Below, piece after piece: positions 54,048-64,000 of a DNA stretch of 64,000 nt. Origin of the DNA: Haematobia irritans (lineage: Eukaryota > Arthropoda > Insecta > Diptera > Muscidae); the NCBI RefSeq assembly GCF_050003625.1, contig NC_134400.1, forward strand, positions 64,046,241-64,110,240, in the 5' to 3' direction. The notes beneath the pieces are model-generated. The model did not search any database. It was not told the origin of the DNA and worked only from the letters and a program-made list of their open reading frames with translations. The translations under genes were made by a program, and so were the position numbers. The stretch's first letter is position 1; the number at the start of each line of letters is the position of its first letter.

Positions 54048-55520
54048 TCCCCACCCCCGTGAACTGACCCGGAGGGGGAAGCTTCACCGGCATTTGCTCC
54101 AACTTCGACATCAAGTACAGCCAGCTTGGACACAGGACGACGATATTCACCTGCACTTGTACGGACAATAGCTGATCGAGCCACACCATCTCTACCACCG
54201 AACAGTTGAATTATACGCCCTCGTTTCCATTGACTTCTCGGCAGATCAACATCACACAGAAAGACTAGACAGCCCACCTTTAATGGTTGAGAAGGCAAAC
54301 ACCATTTTGTGCGTCGAGTCAAATCTGGTAGGTATTCACGCACCCACTGCTGCCACAAACCATTCTTCATATTCTGCAAAACTCGCCATTGTTTTCTCAA
54401 ACACATCAGTCTTGGCTCGAACGGTGCTGGTGTATGAGTAGAAATAGGGCATCCAAGGATGAAGTGATTGGGTGTCAATGGCTCTGAATCCTCAGGAGAA
54501 ACGGGAAGATGCGTCAGAGGCCTCGCATTTACCATATTTTCCGCCTCTATCAACAAGGATTGCAGTGTTTCCAATTTCGGCGCCTGTTCCTTCAACATTG
54601 CATATAAAGCCTTCTTCACTGATTGGACTAAGCGTTCCCAAACGCCGCCTTCACTTGGATTGCTCGGTGTATTATACAGCCATTTAATGCCAAGAGCCGT
54701 CAAACTTGAATGAAACGAGTCATTATTATCAATAAAATTGGACATACCTTGAAGTTCTTTAGCGATGCCAACGAAATTTGTTCCGTTGTCACTTCGAATC
54801 GTTACTGGAACTCCTCTTCTGTTTACAAAATTCTTTATACAAAGCAGGCATGCATCGCTGGATAGATCAGTGGCGATTTCAAGATGAACGGCTCGGATGG
54901 TAAGACAGGTAAATAGGGCTACCCATCTCTTTTCCTTTCGGCGGCGAATGGTAACGTTGACAGGACCAAAATAGTCAAGGCCTGTATATGAAAAGGGCCT
55001 AACATATGGAGTAATACGGTCCACAGGTAATGGAGCCATTTGTGGCCGTATCGGCTTAGCTCTTCGAATTTTACACATAGGACATCTCAGCTTAATTTTG
55101 TTCAAAAGTTGGCGAAGTGATGGCACCCAGAATTTTTGACGAACTTCGCTTATGACTGTGGCAACATTGATGTGACAAAAGCGAACATGGTATGATTCCA
55201 CTAATATTCTTGTAAACGGATGACTTTTAGGAAGAATTATTGGTCTTCTGGCGTCCAGAGACAGAAAGGTAGCGTTTTCAATTCTTCCACACACACGTAA
55301 CAGCCCATCTGAAGCAATAAACGGATTTAAAGTTTTGAGTTCACTTTTCTGTGATAAATTTCGTTTTGCAGCAAGATCTTCCACGTCATCCCCGAACGTC
55401 TGTTTTTGCACTTGCTTACAAAGATAGATTTCTGCTTCTGCTTCCTCTTCTACTGACAGCTCCCCCGTTTTACCAGCACTTTTTTCGTCTTGGAGATCAA
55501 ATTATACATGTACCGAAGCA
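54011..55520 (-). pseudogene. BEL/Pao integrase and C-terminal domain
   Basis: 466-residue open frame (55411-54011), open further upstream to ~55500. Motifs in order: a zinc-binding HHCC region ('YHVRFCH', 'CPMCKIRRAK'), the core with 'YTGLDYFGPV', 'SDNGTNFVG' and 'PSEGGVWERLVQSVKKAL' supplying the D-D-E residues, 'ENMVNARPLTHL', and the BEL-specific C-terminal region ('RKQWRVLQNMKNGLWQQWVREYL', 'DLPRSQWKRGRI'). It ends with 37 bases inside the 3' LTR. The integrase inserts the cDNA. This domain itself is intact, but a frameshift around 55490-55540 disconnects it from RNase H. Confidence 0.92.
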
Positions 55521-56173
55521 CCCACGCCATACATCTTTTCAATCTGTTGTATTTGGAAAAACGATGAAAATCTGGCATAATTATTTCTACTTGCCTTGCC
55601 ATCAACACTCTGTATTTCGAACGAAGTTCAATCTTGCTTGGTTCTGCACTTGAGTCCGTCCTCGTTTCACTAGGCCACTCAGCCTTACCTTTAATCAAAA
55701 AAATCTGGACCATTTTTCCACCTTCCATTAGGGTCGTAATCTTTGGTTAGATTTGCCCTTGTAGCCTCATCTGCTGGATTCCTCGTACCTGGACACCATC
55801 TCCACTGCTCCACATCACTGCCATCCAAAATCTCTGCTACTCGATTAGCCACGTATTGTTTGTACATTCTGTGGTCCGACCTGATCCACTGCAACACCGT
55901 CGTAGAATCTGTCCAAAAAACAATATTTTTAACAACTTTAACATGATTTTTTATTATTAATTCTTTAAGCCGTACTCCCATGACGGCGGCATGCAATTCC
56001 AATTTGGGGGTTGTGTGGAAACGAGTTGGGGCACAACTTGTCTTGCCCATAACAAAAGCCACTTTGATATCACTACTTACCACACGCCAATAACCCACCG
56101 CAACCATAGCATCTTCACTAGCATCCGTAAATATGTGGAGTTGTACGTCATTATTATTGTATGCTGGATTATA

Positions 56174-57106
56174 AAGGGTGATTCTTTTGAGGTTAGGATT
56201 TTCATGCATTAGTATTTGACAGATCACGTGGGATTTCAGACATGGTGTCAAAGAGAAAGATGCTCAGTATGCTTTGACATTTCATCATGAATAGACTTAC
56301 TAACGAGCAACGCTTGCAAATCATTGAATTTTATTACCAAAATCAGTGGCAGAAAATCCGCTTTTTTATCGACAAATTTTGTTCAGCGATGAGGCTCATT
56401 TCTGGTTGAATGGCTACGTAAATAAGCAAAATTGCCGAATTTGGAGTGAAGAGCAACCAGAAGCCGTTCAAGAACTGCCCATGCATCCCGAAAAATGCAC
56501 TATTTGGTGTGGTTTGTACGCTGGTGGAATCATTGGACCGTATTTTTTCAAAGATGCTGTTGGACGCAACGTTACGGTGAATGGCGATCGCTATCGTTCG
56601 ATGCTAACAAACTTTTTGTTGCCAAAAATGGAAGAACTGAACTTGGTTGACATGTGGTTTCAACAAGATGGCGCTACATGCCACACAGCTCGCGATTCTA
56701 TGGCCATTTTGAGGGAAAACTTCGGAGAACAATTCATCTCAAGAAATGGACCGGTAAGTTGGCCACCAAGATCATGCGATTTGACGCCTTTAGACTATTT
56801 TTTGTGGGGCTACGTCAAGTCTAAAGTCTACAGAAATAAGCCAGCAACTATTCCAGCTTTGGAAGACAACATTTCCGAAGAAATTCGGGCTATTCCGGCC
56901 GAAATGCTCGAAAAAGTTGCCCAAAATTGGACTTTCCGAATGGACCACCTAAGACGCAGCCGCGGTCAACATTTAAATGAAATTATCTTCAAAAAGTAAA
57001 TGTCATGGACCAATCTAACGTTTCAAATAAAGAACCGATGAGATTTTGCAAATTTTATGCGTTTTTTTTTTTAAAAAAGTTATCAAGCTCTTAACAAATC
57101 ACCCTT
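56174..57106 (+). mobile_element. Mariner-type element, DD41D, 933 bp
   Basis: Perfect ends 'aagggtgatt' and 'aatcaccctt', flanked by TA (56172-56173 and 57107-57108). Inserted in BEL pol so that removing it and one TA restores the BEL frame. It has an internal deletion of the transposase N-terminal half. Confidence 0.92.
56287..56999 (+). pseudogene. DD41D mariner transposase, N-terminal half deleted
   Basis: The start codon region (56287: 'MNRLTNEQRLQIIEFYYQN') is joined by a deletion of roughly 140 codons to the catalytic part, which runs open from 56346 to 56999. Catalytic residues: Asp in 'ILFSDEAHFW', Asp in 'WFQQDGATCHTA' and Asp in 'RSCDLTPLDYFLWGYVK'. I count 41 residues between the last two, giving DD41D, the rosa-type mariner group. 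The C-terminus 'RMDHLRRSRGQHLNEIIF' is complete. With no DNA-binding domain it cannot transpose itself. Confidence 0.9.
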
Positions 57107-58794
57107 TAATACCTAGGCACATTGAATTTCACAATATTCGGCAACTGTGCCAACCAGAACTTCCAGCGGCCATATATTTCTGCAGGGAGCTCATCATCCC
57201 ACTGTACACCGGACTTCCATAAACTTTGCATTATAATTTTTGACGTTATCGTAAAATCACTCACAAAACCAAACGGGTCGTAGATGGACATATTTAAACA
57301 CAACATTTCCCGTTTGGTTGGAATTTTTTCACCTTTTAATACTCGTCCGTCCACTTTATTTAACTTTAGTTCAAAACAGAAAACATCTGTTGCAGGTACC
57401 CACTGAATACCGAGTACTCGCTCCACTCCATCATAGCACAAAGTGTTGCCACTCTTACCCGTTTGCCCATCAAGGTTACCGCACTCGTTCAGCACCTTTT
57501 TCGAGTTGGATTTTATACCATGCAATTGGAATCCCGCAACTTTATGAATTTTAATGACATCTTTTAATACTTTGATCGCCTCCTCTTCGGACTGAAAGCA
57601 GTCGACATAGTCATCCACATAATGACGATCGATGATACCATGAACGGCTCTAGGGTACAAATCCATAAATTTTCTGGCATTCAAATTTTTAACAAACTGG
57701 GCAATTGTGGGGGAACAAGTGGCACCAAATATCAAGCGCTCCATCACATATGTGTCCACTGGCAAATTCACGTCTCCATTCCTCCATAAGAATCTCTGAC
57801 AGTTCTGATCCATTTTCGCCACACCAATTTGGTGAAACATTTCTTGAATGTCACCACACACAGCGATGGGGCCTTCTCTAAATTTTAAAAGAATAGTGAT
57901 TAGTGGATTATTTATGTCTGGTCCTGACATTAGGGCCTTATTCAAAGAAAATTCGTTAATTTCAGCGGCAGCATCGAACACCAGTCGTATACACTGTTTA
58001 TTTGGATTCTTTACTCCGAAATGTGGAATATAAAAACACGGTCGTATTGGGCTTCTTTTTCTTCTAGTGAGAGTTTTCGACAGTAACCTTTCTTGATATA
58101 ATCCTGAATTTTGGCTTTATATTCCATTCCATACTCACAATTTTTTAACATTTTTTGTTCCACATTATACAGACGCCTTAATGCCATGTCGTACGAATCT
58201 GGTATTGGTGGGATGTTCTCTTTCCATAGAAGTGGACATTCGTATCTGCCATTTACCCATATTGTACTTTGATACAACAAATTCATTGCCCTTTCATTTT
58301 CCTTTGAGGTAAGTGGTTTTGTATCGACTTTTATACCCAATGTTTCCACATCAAAATATCCGCTCATCATTCTGCTAATTTCTTCAAGCGGGTCATCTTC
58401 TGTTCCTGAACACCTACGAAAATGAAAAACATGTTTATTAGAGTTATTTTTATAACCTGATATCGGACCATATACAATAGCACCCAATCTCGTTATCGTA
58501 ACAATTGGGCCAAATTCGTTCATAAGGTGTGGAATTTCCAAAGGAACTGTCAAGAATGAATGTTGCAAGCTCAAAATCATCATTGGTCGTACGTTGAAAT
58601 AATCGTGCACTGGAATTTTGGAGATTTTTTCATATTCCTGGGATTTTAAGAAGCTTCCCATATGGCAACTCTGTTTTGGCAATGACAGATCTGTTGATAC
58701 ATAAACATTGGAAATTGAATACTTTTCCTTGTATTGTCCGATTCCGCTAATTGTAATATTAATTTTCTCGGTATTTTGTGAAGTGCGATAATTA

Positions 58795-59558
58795 CCCTGC
58801 CAACATTTTTTGAATTTGGGGACTCTTTTGAGAATCCCCACTACGTCGAAAACAATCATATACGACATCAAAAACTCGTCGGAAAAGCGCCGTCACTATT
58901 GAGAAGTTGTACCACGCCAAGTTACTACAAAAAGGTTTCGCATGAGTGCAATTATTAGGTGCCTTTATAGATCAATTTAGAACGACGCCAATAAGAGACC
59001 CTCCAAACAATCAGAAAAAGTGCATTTTAAGATAGTTGTAAAAGAATCATTGTGGTCGAGTAAAACACGTTTGTTTAGATATTTATTAATTTGATTAAAC
59101 ATTTACAAATTCTTAAAAATATAACATTTATACCACTATCACATTACATTTAACATAATTTTTGGCATTAATGATGATGTTGAGTTACAAGTAGCGAGTT
59201 ACATGTTGCTGCGTCTATCAACCAGTGTTTTTATTCCATGGAGGCAGCGTGTCTGTAAAATATCTGAAAAACAATCACTTTATTCCATTTGGAAAATCAC
59301 CAAATTGTTCACCAATAACCTTTCACAATTTTAAGCGTATAATCTATGTTTTCAGAACTTTATTTTCGTTTTTATTTAATTAAAATATAACAAGCTGGTT
59401 GCGCTTGGCGTTTCACAAAAAAAATGGCTTTTTTTACAGTAGGGATGGCAAATTACTTGCATGTACTTTTTGATGTACCTTTTCATGATGGTTGAAGTGA
59501 CATTTACGAGTCTGTGGTAACGATGAGGTTGAAATGGAACTTTGAAATGCTGGCAGGG
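58795..59558 (+). mobile_element. CCCTGCCA-end MITE copy E, 764 bp
   Basis: Begins 'ccctgccaacattttttg', ends '...tttgaaatgctggcaggg', flanked by TA (58793-58794, 59559-59560). Inserted in the BEL protease/linker region. Removing it and one TA keeps the BEL frame open. Confidence 0.93.
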
Positions 59559-59560
59559 TA

Positions 59561-61299
59561 TTTAGCCACTGAAGTTCCAAAAAATCATTTTCTCCGTGTA
59601 AATCGAGCTCGTTTGCTATGTCCCTATGTAGCATGGAAACATTTGCTCCATCGTCGACAAACGCGTATATCGTGAGTTGTTTTTTCTTACCATATATGGT
59701 TACGGACAGAATTTGGAACAATACGTTTTCGGTGTGGCTTGTTGCGTGGCATTTTCTTCTCTCCGGTAATGGCGGTTCGGTTCCTTCTGTATTCGTGTTG
59801 ATTTGTGGCAAAATTGCGGTTACAGTTTCTGTTGTTGGAAGTGTTTTGTGTAATAGTGAATGATGTGGTTTTGGACAGTCATTTATTCCACAACGGCGCT
59901 TTGGATGACAGTTTTTTACTTGGTGTCCCCTTTTTAAGCAACTAAAACATGTTTTAATTTGCTTAACTTTACTCCAGCGATCATCGAGTGACATCTGCAA
60001 AAAGGTTGGACAATTTTTAATAGCTTTACACTCACCATTGCAGACAGGACATTGGTGACTCGAAGAAACACCAACGCATGCAAATTTTCGATTGGAAACT
60101 TGTGCAGTTGTGGGCATATGACGGCGATTGGAAGACGTGCTTGCGATTGGTAAGGTGTCATTGACCATGTTGGCCAGTCGGCGCACTGATGAAAGCCAAT
60201 TTGCAAAATCGATTACGGTGGCTGGTTCCTGAAGTTGCAGACATTTTTCGGCCCACTGCATTTGACGATTTGTGGACAATTTGCAAACTAATTCACTGAG
60301 AAGCGACGGGTTCATTAAATGATGCTCACCCTTGGCATTCTTCAAAAATGTTGCCATGTTGGATACCTTGTTCGCATAGTTGATGAGTGCTTCCAAATTA
60401 TCATTGGCTATAGGGGGAATTGCTCTTACTTTTTCAACTTGGCTCCTGATTAACTGTTCTGGTCGGCCGAAGGTTTCACGGAGCAATTCCAAAATAGCGG
60501 TGACATTGTTTGAGCTGCCCAAGAGTGACTCTACGGATTCTTTTGCTCGACCTTTTAGTGAATCCCTCAGGCGCATGATATTGTGCAAATTAGTATAACC
60601 AAATTCGGTGGTAGTGCTTTCAAATGATTCAAAAAATGTCTGCCATTCTTCTGGAAGACCTGTAAAAATAGGTAATGGATAAATTTTCTTCTGTGGCAAA
60701 GGTAATGTATTTTGTGAATATGAGCTGTGGACGGACATATTTGAGGTTATGGACGATACCGGTGGCTGATGATTGTTTGATATGATGTTTTGAGAATTCC
60801 GTGGCTCTTGAGACTCGTTCGTTGGCATTTGTAAACTTTGTTGCATATGACTTACTTGTGGCGGTGGTGTTTGGCTGTGTGTTTGTTGTAATTGTGATAT
60901 CAAAGCAGGCAATGCAGTCAGTGGTTGTAAATTTGCAAATTGTTCTTGCATTTGCTTTTGCATTTGTTGTGTTTTGGCGATATAATCTGCCTGCATTGCT
61001 TGCATCTGACATTGCAATTGTTGCATTTGCATATTTACGTGCTTTTTAAACTCAATTATTTCTTTTGAAGGTGTCCCGAGTTGACCTAGTGAATTGGCTG
61101 GTGCTTTTTGAGAAGATTTAACATTGTTCTGGTCGGTTGCAGTGTTCGAAGCGGCATTGACAGGTTCATTTGGTAATGGTGCTTTTGATTTCGGCGAATG
61201 GGTAAGCGACATATCGTATATCTCAGAATCAAAACGTGCTGGAGGAATTCCTTGGGTGCTTCGGCCACTGGTTCTTCTCGTCGTTTCTTTCTCAGACAT
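59561..61299 (-). CDS. BEL/Pao Gag and start of protease
   Basis: The open frame is longer (from 61434), but ATG 61299 ('MSEKETTRRTSGRST') lies just inside the element, while the earlier ATG is in the LTR. Gag has a Gln-rich coiled-coil stretch (~residues 80-140) and a capsid-like region ('LPIFTGLPEEWQTFFESFES' is its start). Zinc fingers follow: CPVCNGEC, CFSCLKRGHQVKNC (a perfect CCHC) and a 'CPKPHHSLLH' motif. The aspartic protease region begins with 'AFVDDGANVSML', where the usual DSG/DTG triad is DDG. The frame then meets MITE copy E at 59558 and, across it, continues in frame to 58011. The last ~40 codons of the raw ORF are MITE sequence. Confidence 0.9.
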
Positions 61300-61369
61300 A
61301 AAAACAAAAATGGTATAACACTTAAAACAATTTCCACGACATAAAACAACCAAAAATAAAGAATAAAAA

Positions 61370-61806
61370 TGTTCTCTTACCACCGTTCCAGAATAAACTT
61401 CACCCACAACCGGCAGATCCAAATGACAACACAACCAGACTAGTGTTTGATTATAATAAGAAGTGTTTATTTGTTTGATTGGTGAGTGAATAATTATATG
61501 TGTGTTTATTCTCTTACAAGAAAAAAAGGAGAAAAGGAAATAAATAAATATAATGTCAACACTTTGAAATTACATGAATATAATGCAAATAAAGTATTAC
61601 AAAACAATCGACTCACTTATTTTTTACTTTGGCGACAAAAGAGGATAAGTAAATGGACAACAGTTCTACTTATACTAATGACATGGCTATAAATCACAAC
61701 AATAATAAATCAAAATGAAGTTGGTAGCTGGGGAAATTTTCTCCATTTCTCCGAAAAGTGACAGCGGCCTTAGTTTTTGGTAATACCAGTGTTACCCTCT
61801 CCAACA
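61370..61806 (-). repeat. 5' LTR of BEL/Pao element
   Basis: 437 bp, TGT...ACA, partner of 53611-54047. Promoter and polyadenylation signals were not individually assigned. Confidence 0.95.
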
Positions 61807-62040
61807 CTGCACTTTATTTTCGTTTTCATTGAAATAAATTATAATAAGCCAGTTGCGCTAGGTGTTTCACAAAATATAAAATGGCTCTTGTAACAATAGT
61901 GATGGCAAAATACTTTCATGCGAATAGTGATGGCAAAATACTATCACAGTTGGCGATTGTTGCAGTGTCACTTACGAGTCTGTGGTAGCGATGAGGATGA
62001 AATGGAACATTGAAATGCTGGCAGGGCAATGATTCTTTTA

Positions 62041-62305
62041 TACTACGTTCGCATTAGGATTTTTGACGAATTCCTCCTAGATCTCAGTAGATTTGCAATA
62101 AGGCCGGTATGCACCTCTAGCGAAAAATTTCATTCCCATAAGAAATGCATTGCTATTTATGCTAACGAAATAACAGGGTTATCGAAAAAATAACAAGGTG
62201 ACACAGAGTCGACAAAACTGAATTACTATAAGACGGACAGACAGAATATTTAATGAAATTTTAGTATTTCCGTGCTTAAAAACAACGATTTATACACAGA
62301 AAATG
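62041..62305. mobile_element. Fragment of the TAA-duplicating MITE family
   Basis: Starts 'tactacgttcgcattagg', the same terminal as 52591-52974. It then has 'ctcctagatctcagtagatttgcaat', which mirrors the other family's right end, and passes into unassigned sequence by ~62105. The other end is not found. Confidence 0.5.
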
Positions 62306-62885
62306 GTAGAGAACACCTTTACCTACAATTTGGTGTGCGACATGTGCCTGTTCAATGTTATTTAGCTTGGTTATTACTGGTTACTGGTGGTCAGGACACT
62401 ATTTCCCATGTGGAGTCCAGGAATGGACTTCGTACACAAAAATGACAACGGAACTTGGTAGAGGACATCAATACCTACAATTTGGTATACCACATGTATC
62501 TGGGAAACGCCGAGTGTAGAACAAAATTTTCCAGAAACTGTTGGACGCACTGGTGGTCAGGACACTATTTCCAGCGCTGAGGCCAGGAAAGGACTTCGTA
62601 CACAAAAGTGACAACGGATATTGATAGAGGACATCAATACCTACAATTTGGTATACCACATGTATCTGGTAAACACCGAGTGTAGAACAAAATTTTCCAG
62701 AAACTGTTGGACGCACTGGTGGTCAGGACACTATTTCCAGCGCTGAGGCCAGGAAAGGACTTCGTACACAAAAGTGACAACGGATATTGATAGAGGGCAT
62801 CAATACCTACAATTTGGTATACCACATGTATCTGGGAAACGCCGAGTGTAGAACAAAATTTTCATGAAACTGTTGGACGCACTGC
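62306..62885. repeat. 166-bp tandem repeat, ~3.5 units
   Basis: 'gaggacatcaatacctacaa' starts at 62461 and 62627, and as 'gagggcat' at 62793, giving a constant 166-bp period. A more diverged first unit starts near 62306. ORFs across it are repeat artefacts. Confidence 0.9.
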
Positions 62886-63388
62886 CCTGCCAGCATTTCA
62901 AGGTTTGTTTTCATCGCTATCCTTTTCACGGACGCCCAACAGAAACGTTTGTCAAGATAATTCGCGATAATTCGAAAATTACAAAAACAAAATGTTTACA
63001 ATCGTTATGGCGACTCATGTATGTATGTTTTCAGCACTGTCATTCCAGTAACTGTTATGTTCCCATTAATGTAATAAAGTATTTGGTTAGTGTTTCGATT
63101 TCATAGTGCACGATTTCTTTTATAAACGATTTCTTTTATAAACCAAAACCAACTGTAAGTATATTGTGAATATTGAAGTGTTTATTTTATACAAGTATAA
63201 GCAAACAAAGCAATCTGGTGATATTTTAAACTAAAATTACAAAATTTGTGATGTGCGTGTTCCAAAGAATAAAATTAAAAGAAATATCTTCCAGATGGAA
63301 TTTACCTTTTCACCGTATTGTGTTCAAAGGTATTTTATTAAGTGCCAATTGTTCATGGAAACAAAAGTTATAAAAAGTAAAAGACTAA
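62884..63388. other. MITE end fragment and AT-rich spacer
   Basis: 'ccctgccagcatttcaa' at 62884-62900 is a further CCCTGCCA-type end that diverges after ~60 bp. No other feature seen up to 63388. Confidence 0.5.
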
Positions 63389-64000
63389 CGGCCGTATTCA
63401 TAAAAAAATCCTAATACGCGCTTACAGCGTACTTTAGTTATCAAACACATCTGGTTTTATAAACTTCTGTTAAGTATTTGCATTCATAACCATTTAATTG
63501 GGACTTGATAACTATTGTACGTTTCTGCTGTTAATATTGGCAACCCTTAACATTTTCAGACTGACGGATGATGTTAGTGATGGAAATCAATTGAATCGGA
63601 TTTCTCGTTAAGAAAATTAAATCATCAATTTCGTTAAATTTTTAAAATAAACAAAATTGTGTCGCTCGTAAATATTACGGGGTATAAGGAACCAACCCAT
63701 TAAGACGAATTTTAGGTGTCCACATATCATTTTGTTTAAATACAACTAAAAAAGAACCGGAGAATAACCGAGTATACGAACCAACTGTTATGTTTACGCA
63801 TCACTACAGCGTTGTTTTTCATTCATTGGCGCTACCGGCAAACAGTATTTCACAATTATAAAAAGTTTTATTAAAAATTATAAAAGAAATGGAGGAGAGT
63901 GTTCAGAAAACAGAAAGCCGCAGCAAGCGCCCACGTTCTGAAAACTGGAGTGAAGATGATAAGGTATGTATCTATTTTACGGGCTTTATAATAGTAGTGT
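63389..64000 (+). mobile_element. Probable left end of a PIF/Harbinger element
   Basis: 'cggccgtattcataaaa' directly after TAA (63386-63388) is the type of terminus I associate with insect Harbinger elements (TWA target). A Myb/SANT-like ORF begins 500 bp inside. The right end lies outside the window. Confidence 0.5.
63889..63963 (+). CDS. First coding exon of a Myb/SANT-like protein
   Basis: ATG at 63889 in the context 'aaagaaatgg', 25 codons, ending '...RPRSENWSEDDK' at a consensus donor aag|gtatgt (63964). A basic tail followed by 'ENWSEDDK' is how Myb/SANT-like (trihelix/MADF-adjacent) DNA-binding domains begin. Harbinger elements encode such a protein beside their nuclease, which fits the terminus at 63389. 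Alternatively it is the first exon of a host regulatory gene. The rest is beyond the window. Confidence 0.55.

Larger units (their letters stand above)
55450..58792 (-). pseudogene. BEL/Pao RT and RNase H, split by mariner
   Basis: Minus strand: protease-RT linker (58792-58011), RT (57981-57106) with 'QCIRLVFDAAAE', 'GDIQEMFHQI' and catalytic 'HYVDDYVDCF', then the mariner insertion at 56174-57106. It resumes in frame ('VPRY|YNPAY') with RNase H at 56171-55691: 'HIFTDASEDAM', 'PKLELHAAVMG', 'FWTDSTTVLQW', 'NPADEATRA'. One-base shifts occur at a T-run near 58030 ('YIPHFGV' frame change) and a T-run near 55700 ('GPDFF' frame change). Apart from the insertion these are the only defects, and both lie in homopolymers. 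Confidence 0.9.
53611..61806 (-). mobile_element. BEL/Pao LTR retrotransposon, complete
   Basis: 8.2 kb on the minus strand with 437-bp LTRs (53611-54047 and 61370-61806) that differ at about three positions. Ends are TGT...ACA, with an exact 5-bp duplication 'ctgca' (53606-53610 and 61807-61811), the size normal for BEL/Pao. Gag-protease-RT-RNase H-integrase are all present. It carries a mariner (56174-57106) and MITE copy E (58795-59558), both later arrivals. LTR similarity marks it as the youngest large insertion here. Confidence 0.95.
53040..62026 (+). mobile_element. CCCTGCCA-end MITE copy D, split by BEL element
   Basis: 53040-53610 and 61812-62026 join to a ~786-bp copy in the orientation of A. 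It is inserted in copy C with CA on both sides (53038-53039, 62027-62028). The BEL/Pao element sits between 'ttttctgca' and 'ctgcactttattt' with CTGCA duplicated. The right part holds a short internal duplication of 'gatggcaaaatact' (61899-61942). Confidence 0.87.

Noticed and set aside
59434..59560. C-terminal ~40 residues of the raw Gag ORF
   Set aside because: They are encoded by the inserted MITE copy E, not by the BEL element.
62468..62825. Minus-strand ORFs with repeated Tyr-rich peptide
   Set aside because: They are read-through of the 166-bp tandem repeat.

Overview
The window is eukaryotic, AT-rich and almost wholly made of transposable elements. It looks like a muscid or related calyptrate fly (Haematobia/Stomoxys/Musca type). 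The basis is the dispersed 'dark matter' repeat at 1-582, 9.85-10.3 kb and 18.4-19.3 kb, which I recall from muscid genomes, plus BEL/Pao, Ty3/gypsy, Jockey, CR1-like, LOA-like and Tc1/mariner families typical of Diptera. Only one fragment of a conserved host gene is convincing: a first exon of Alg11 on the minus strand (49266-49448). A second short spliced ORF start at the right edge (63889-63963) more likely belongs to a PIF/Harbinger transposon.

Layout. 0.6-9.7 kb: a Ty3/gypsy-type LTR retrotransposon with a RING-like finger fused to Gag, a clean -1 frameshift heptamer before pol, and a pol gene broken by nonsense codons and a 73-bp LINE-tail insertion. 10.4-11.7 kb: a Tc1/mariner element with a DD37E catalytic spacing. 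13.9-14.1 kb: a 238-bp (TA)n tract. 14.7-18.3 kb: a degraded BEL/Pao fragment bracketed by a ~65-bp inverted repeat. 18.4-19.3 kb: a 153-bp tandem array inside the muscid repeat. 19.5-29 kb: nested LOA-like LINE copies. A near full-length copy with a 9-bp target duplication sits inside a non-autonomous TA-duplicating DNA element, which itself interrupts an older copy. 29-35 kb: minus-strand LINE fragments. 36.0-36.5 kb: an env-like retroviral fragment. 36.8-43 kb: a three-level nest (CR1-like < Jockey < Ingi/Vingi-like LINE, plus a SINE). 43.4-44.8 kb: SINE < SINE < hAT nest with exact target duplications. 45-49 kb: LINE, hAT, SINE and Tc1 remnants. 50-62 kb: five copies of a ~794-bp CCCTGCCA-ended MITE. 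One of these holds a complete 8.2-kb BEL/Pao element (identical-length 437-bp LTRs, CTGCA duplication), which in turn holds a DD41D mariner and another MITE. 62.3-62.9 kb: a 166-bp tandem repeat. 63.4-64 kb: probable left end of a Harbinger element.

How the parts relate. The LOA-like LINE and the tRNA-headed SINE share about 60 bp at their 3' ends, both finishing in CCTAA-type repeats. This is the classic sign of a SINE mobilised by a partner LINE. A 5'-truncated copy of the same LINE tail breaks the gypsy pol gene. Several disabling frameshifts in otherwise young elements lie in homopolymers, so some may be assembly errors. All calls come from reading motifs, repeats and target duplications by eye; no search was run, and family names are by motif memory.
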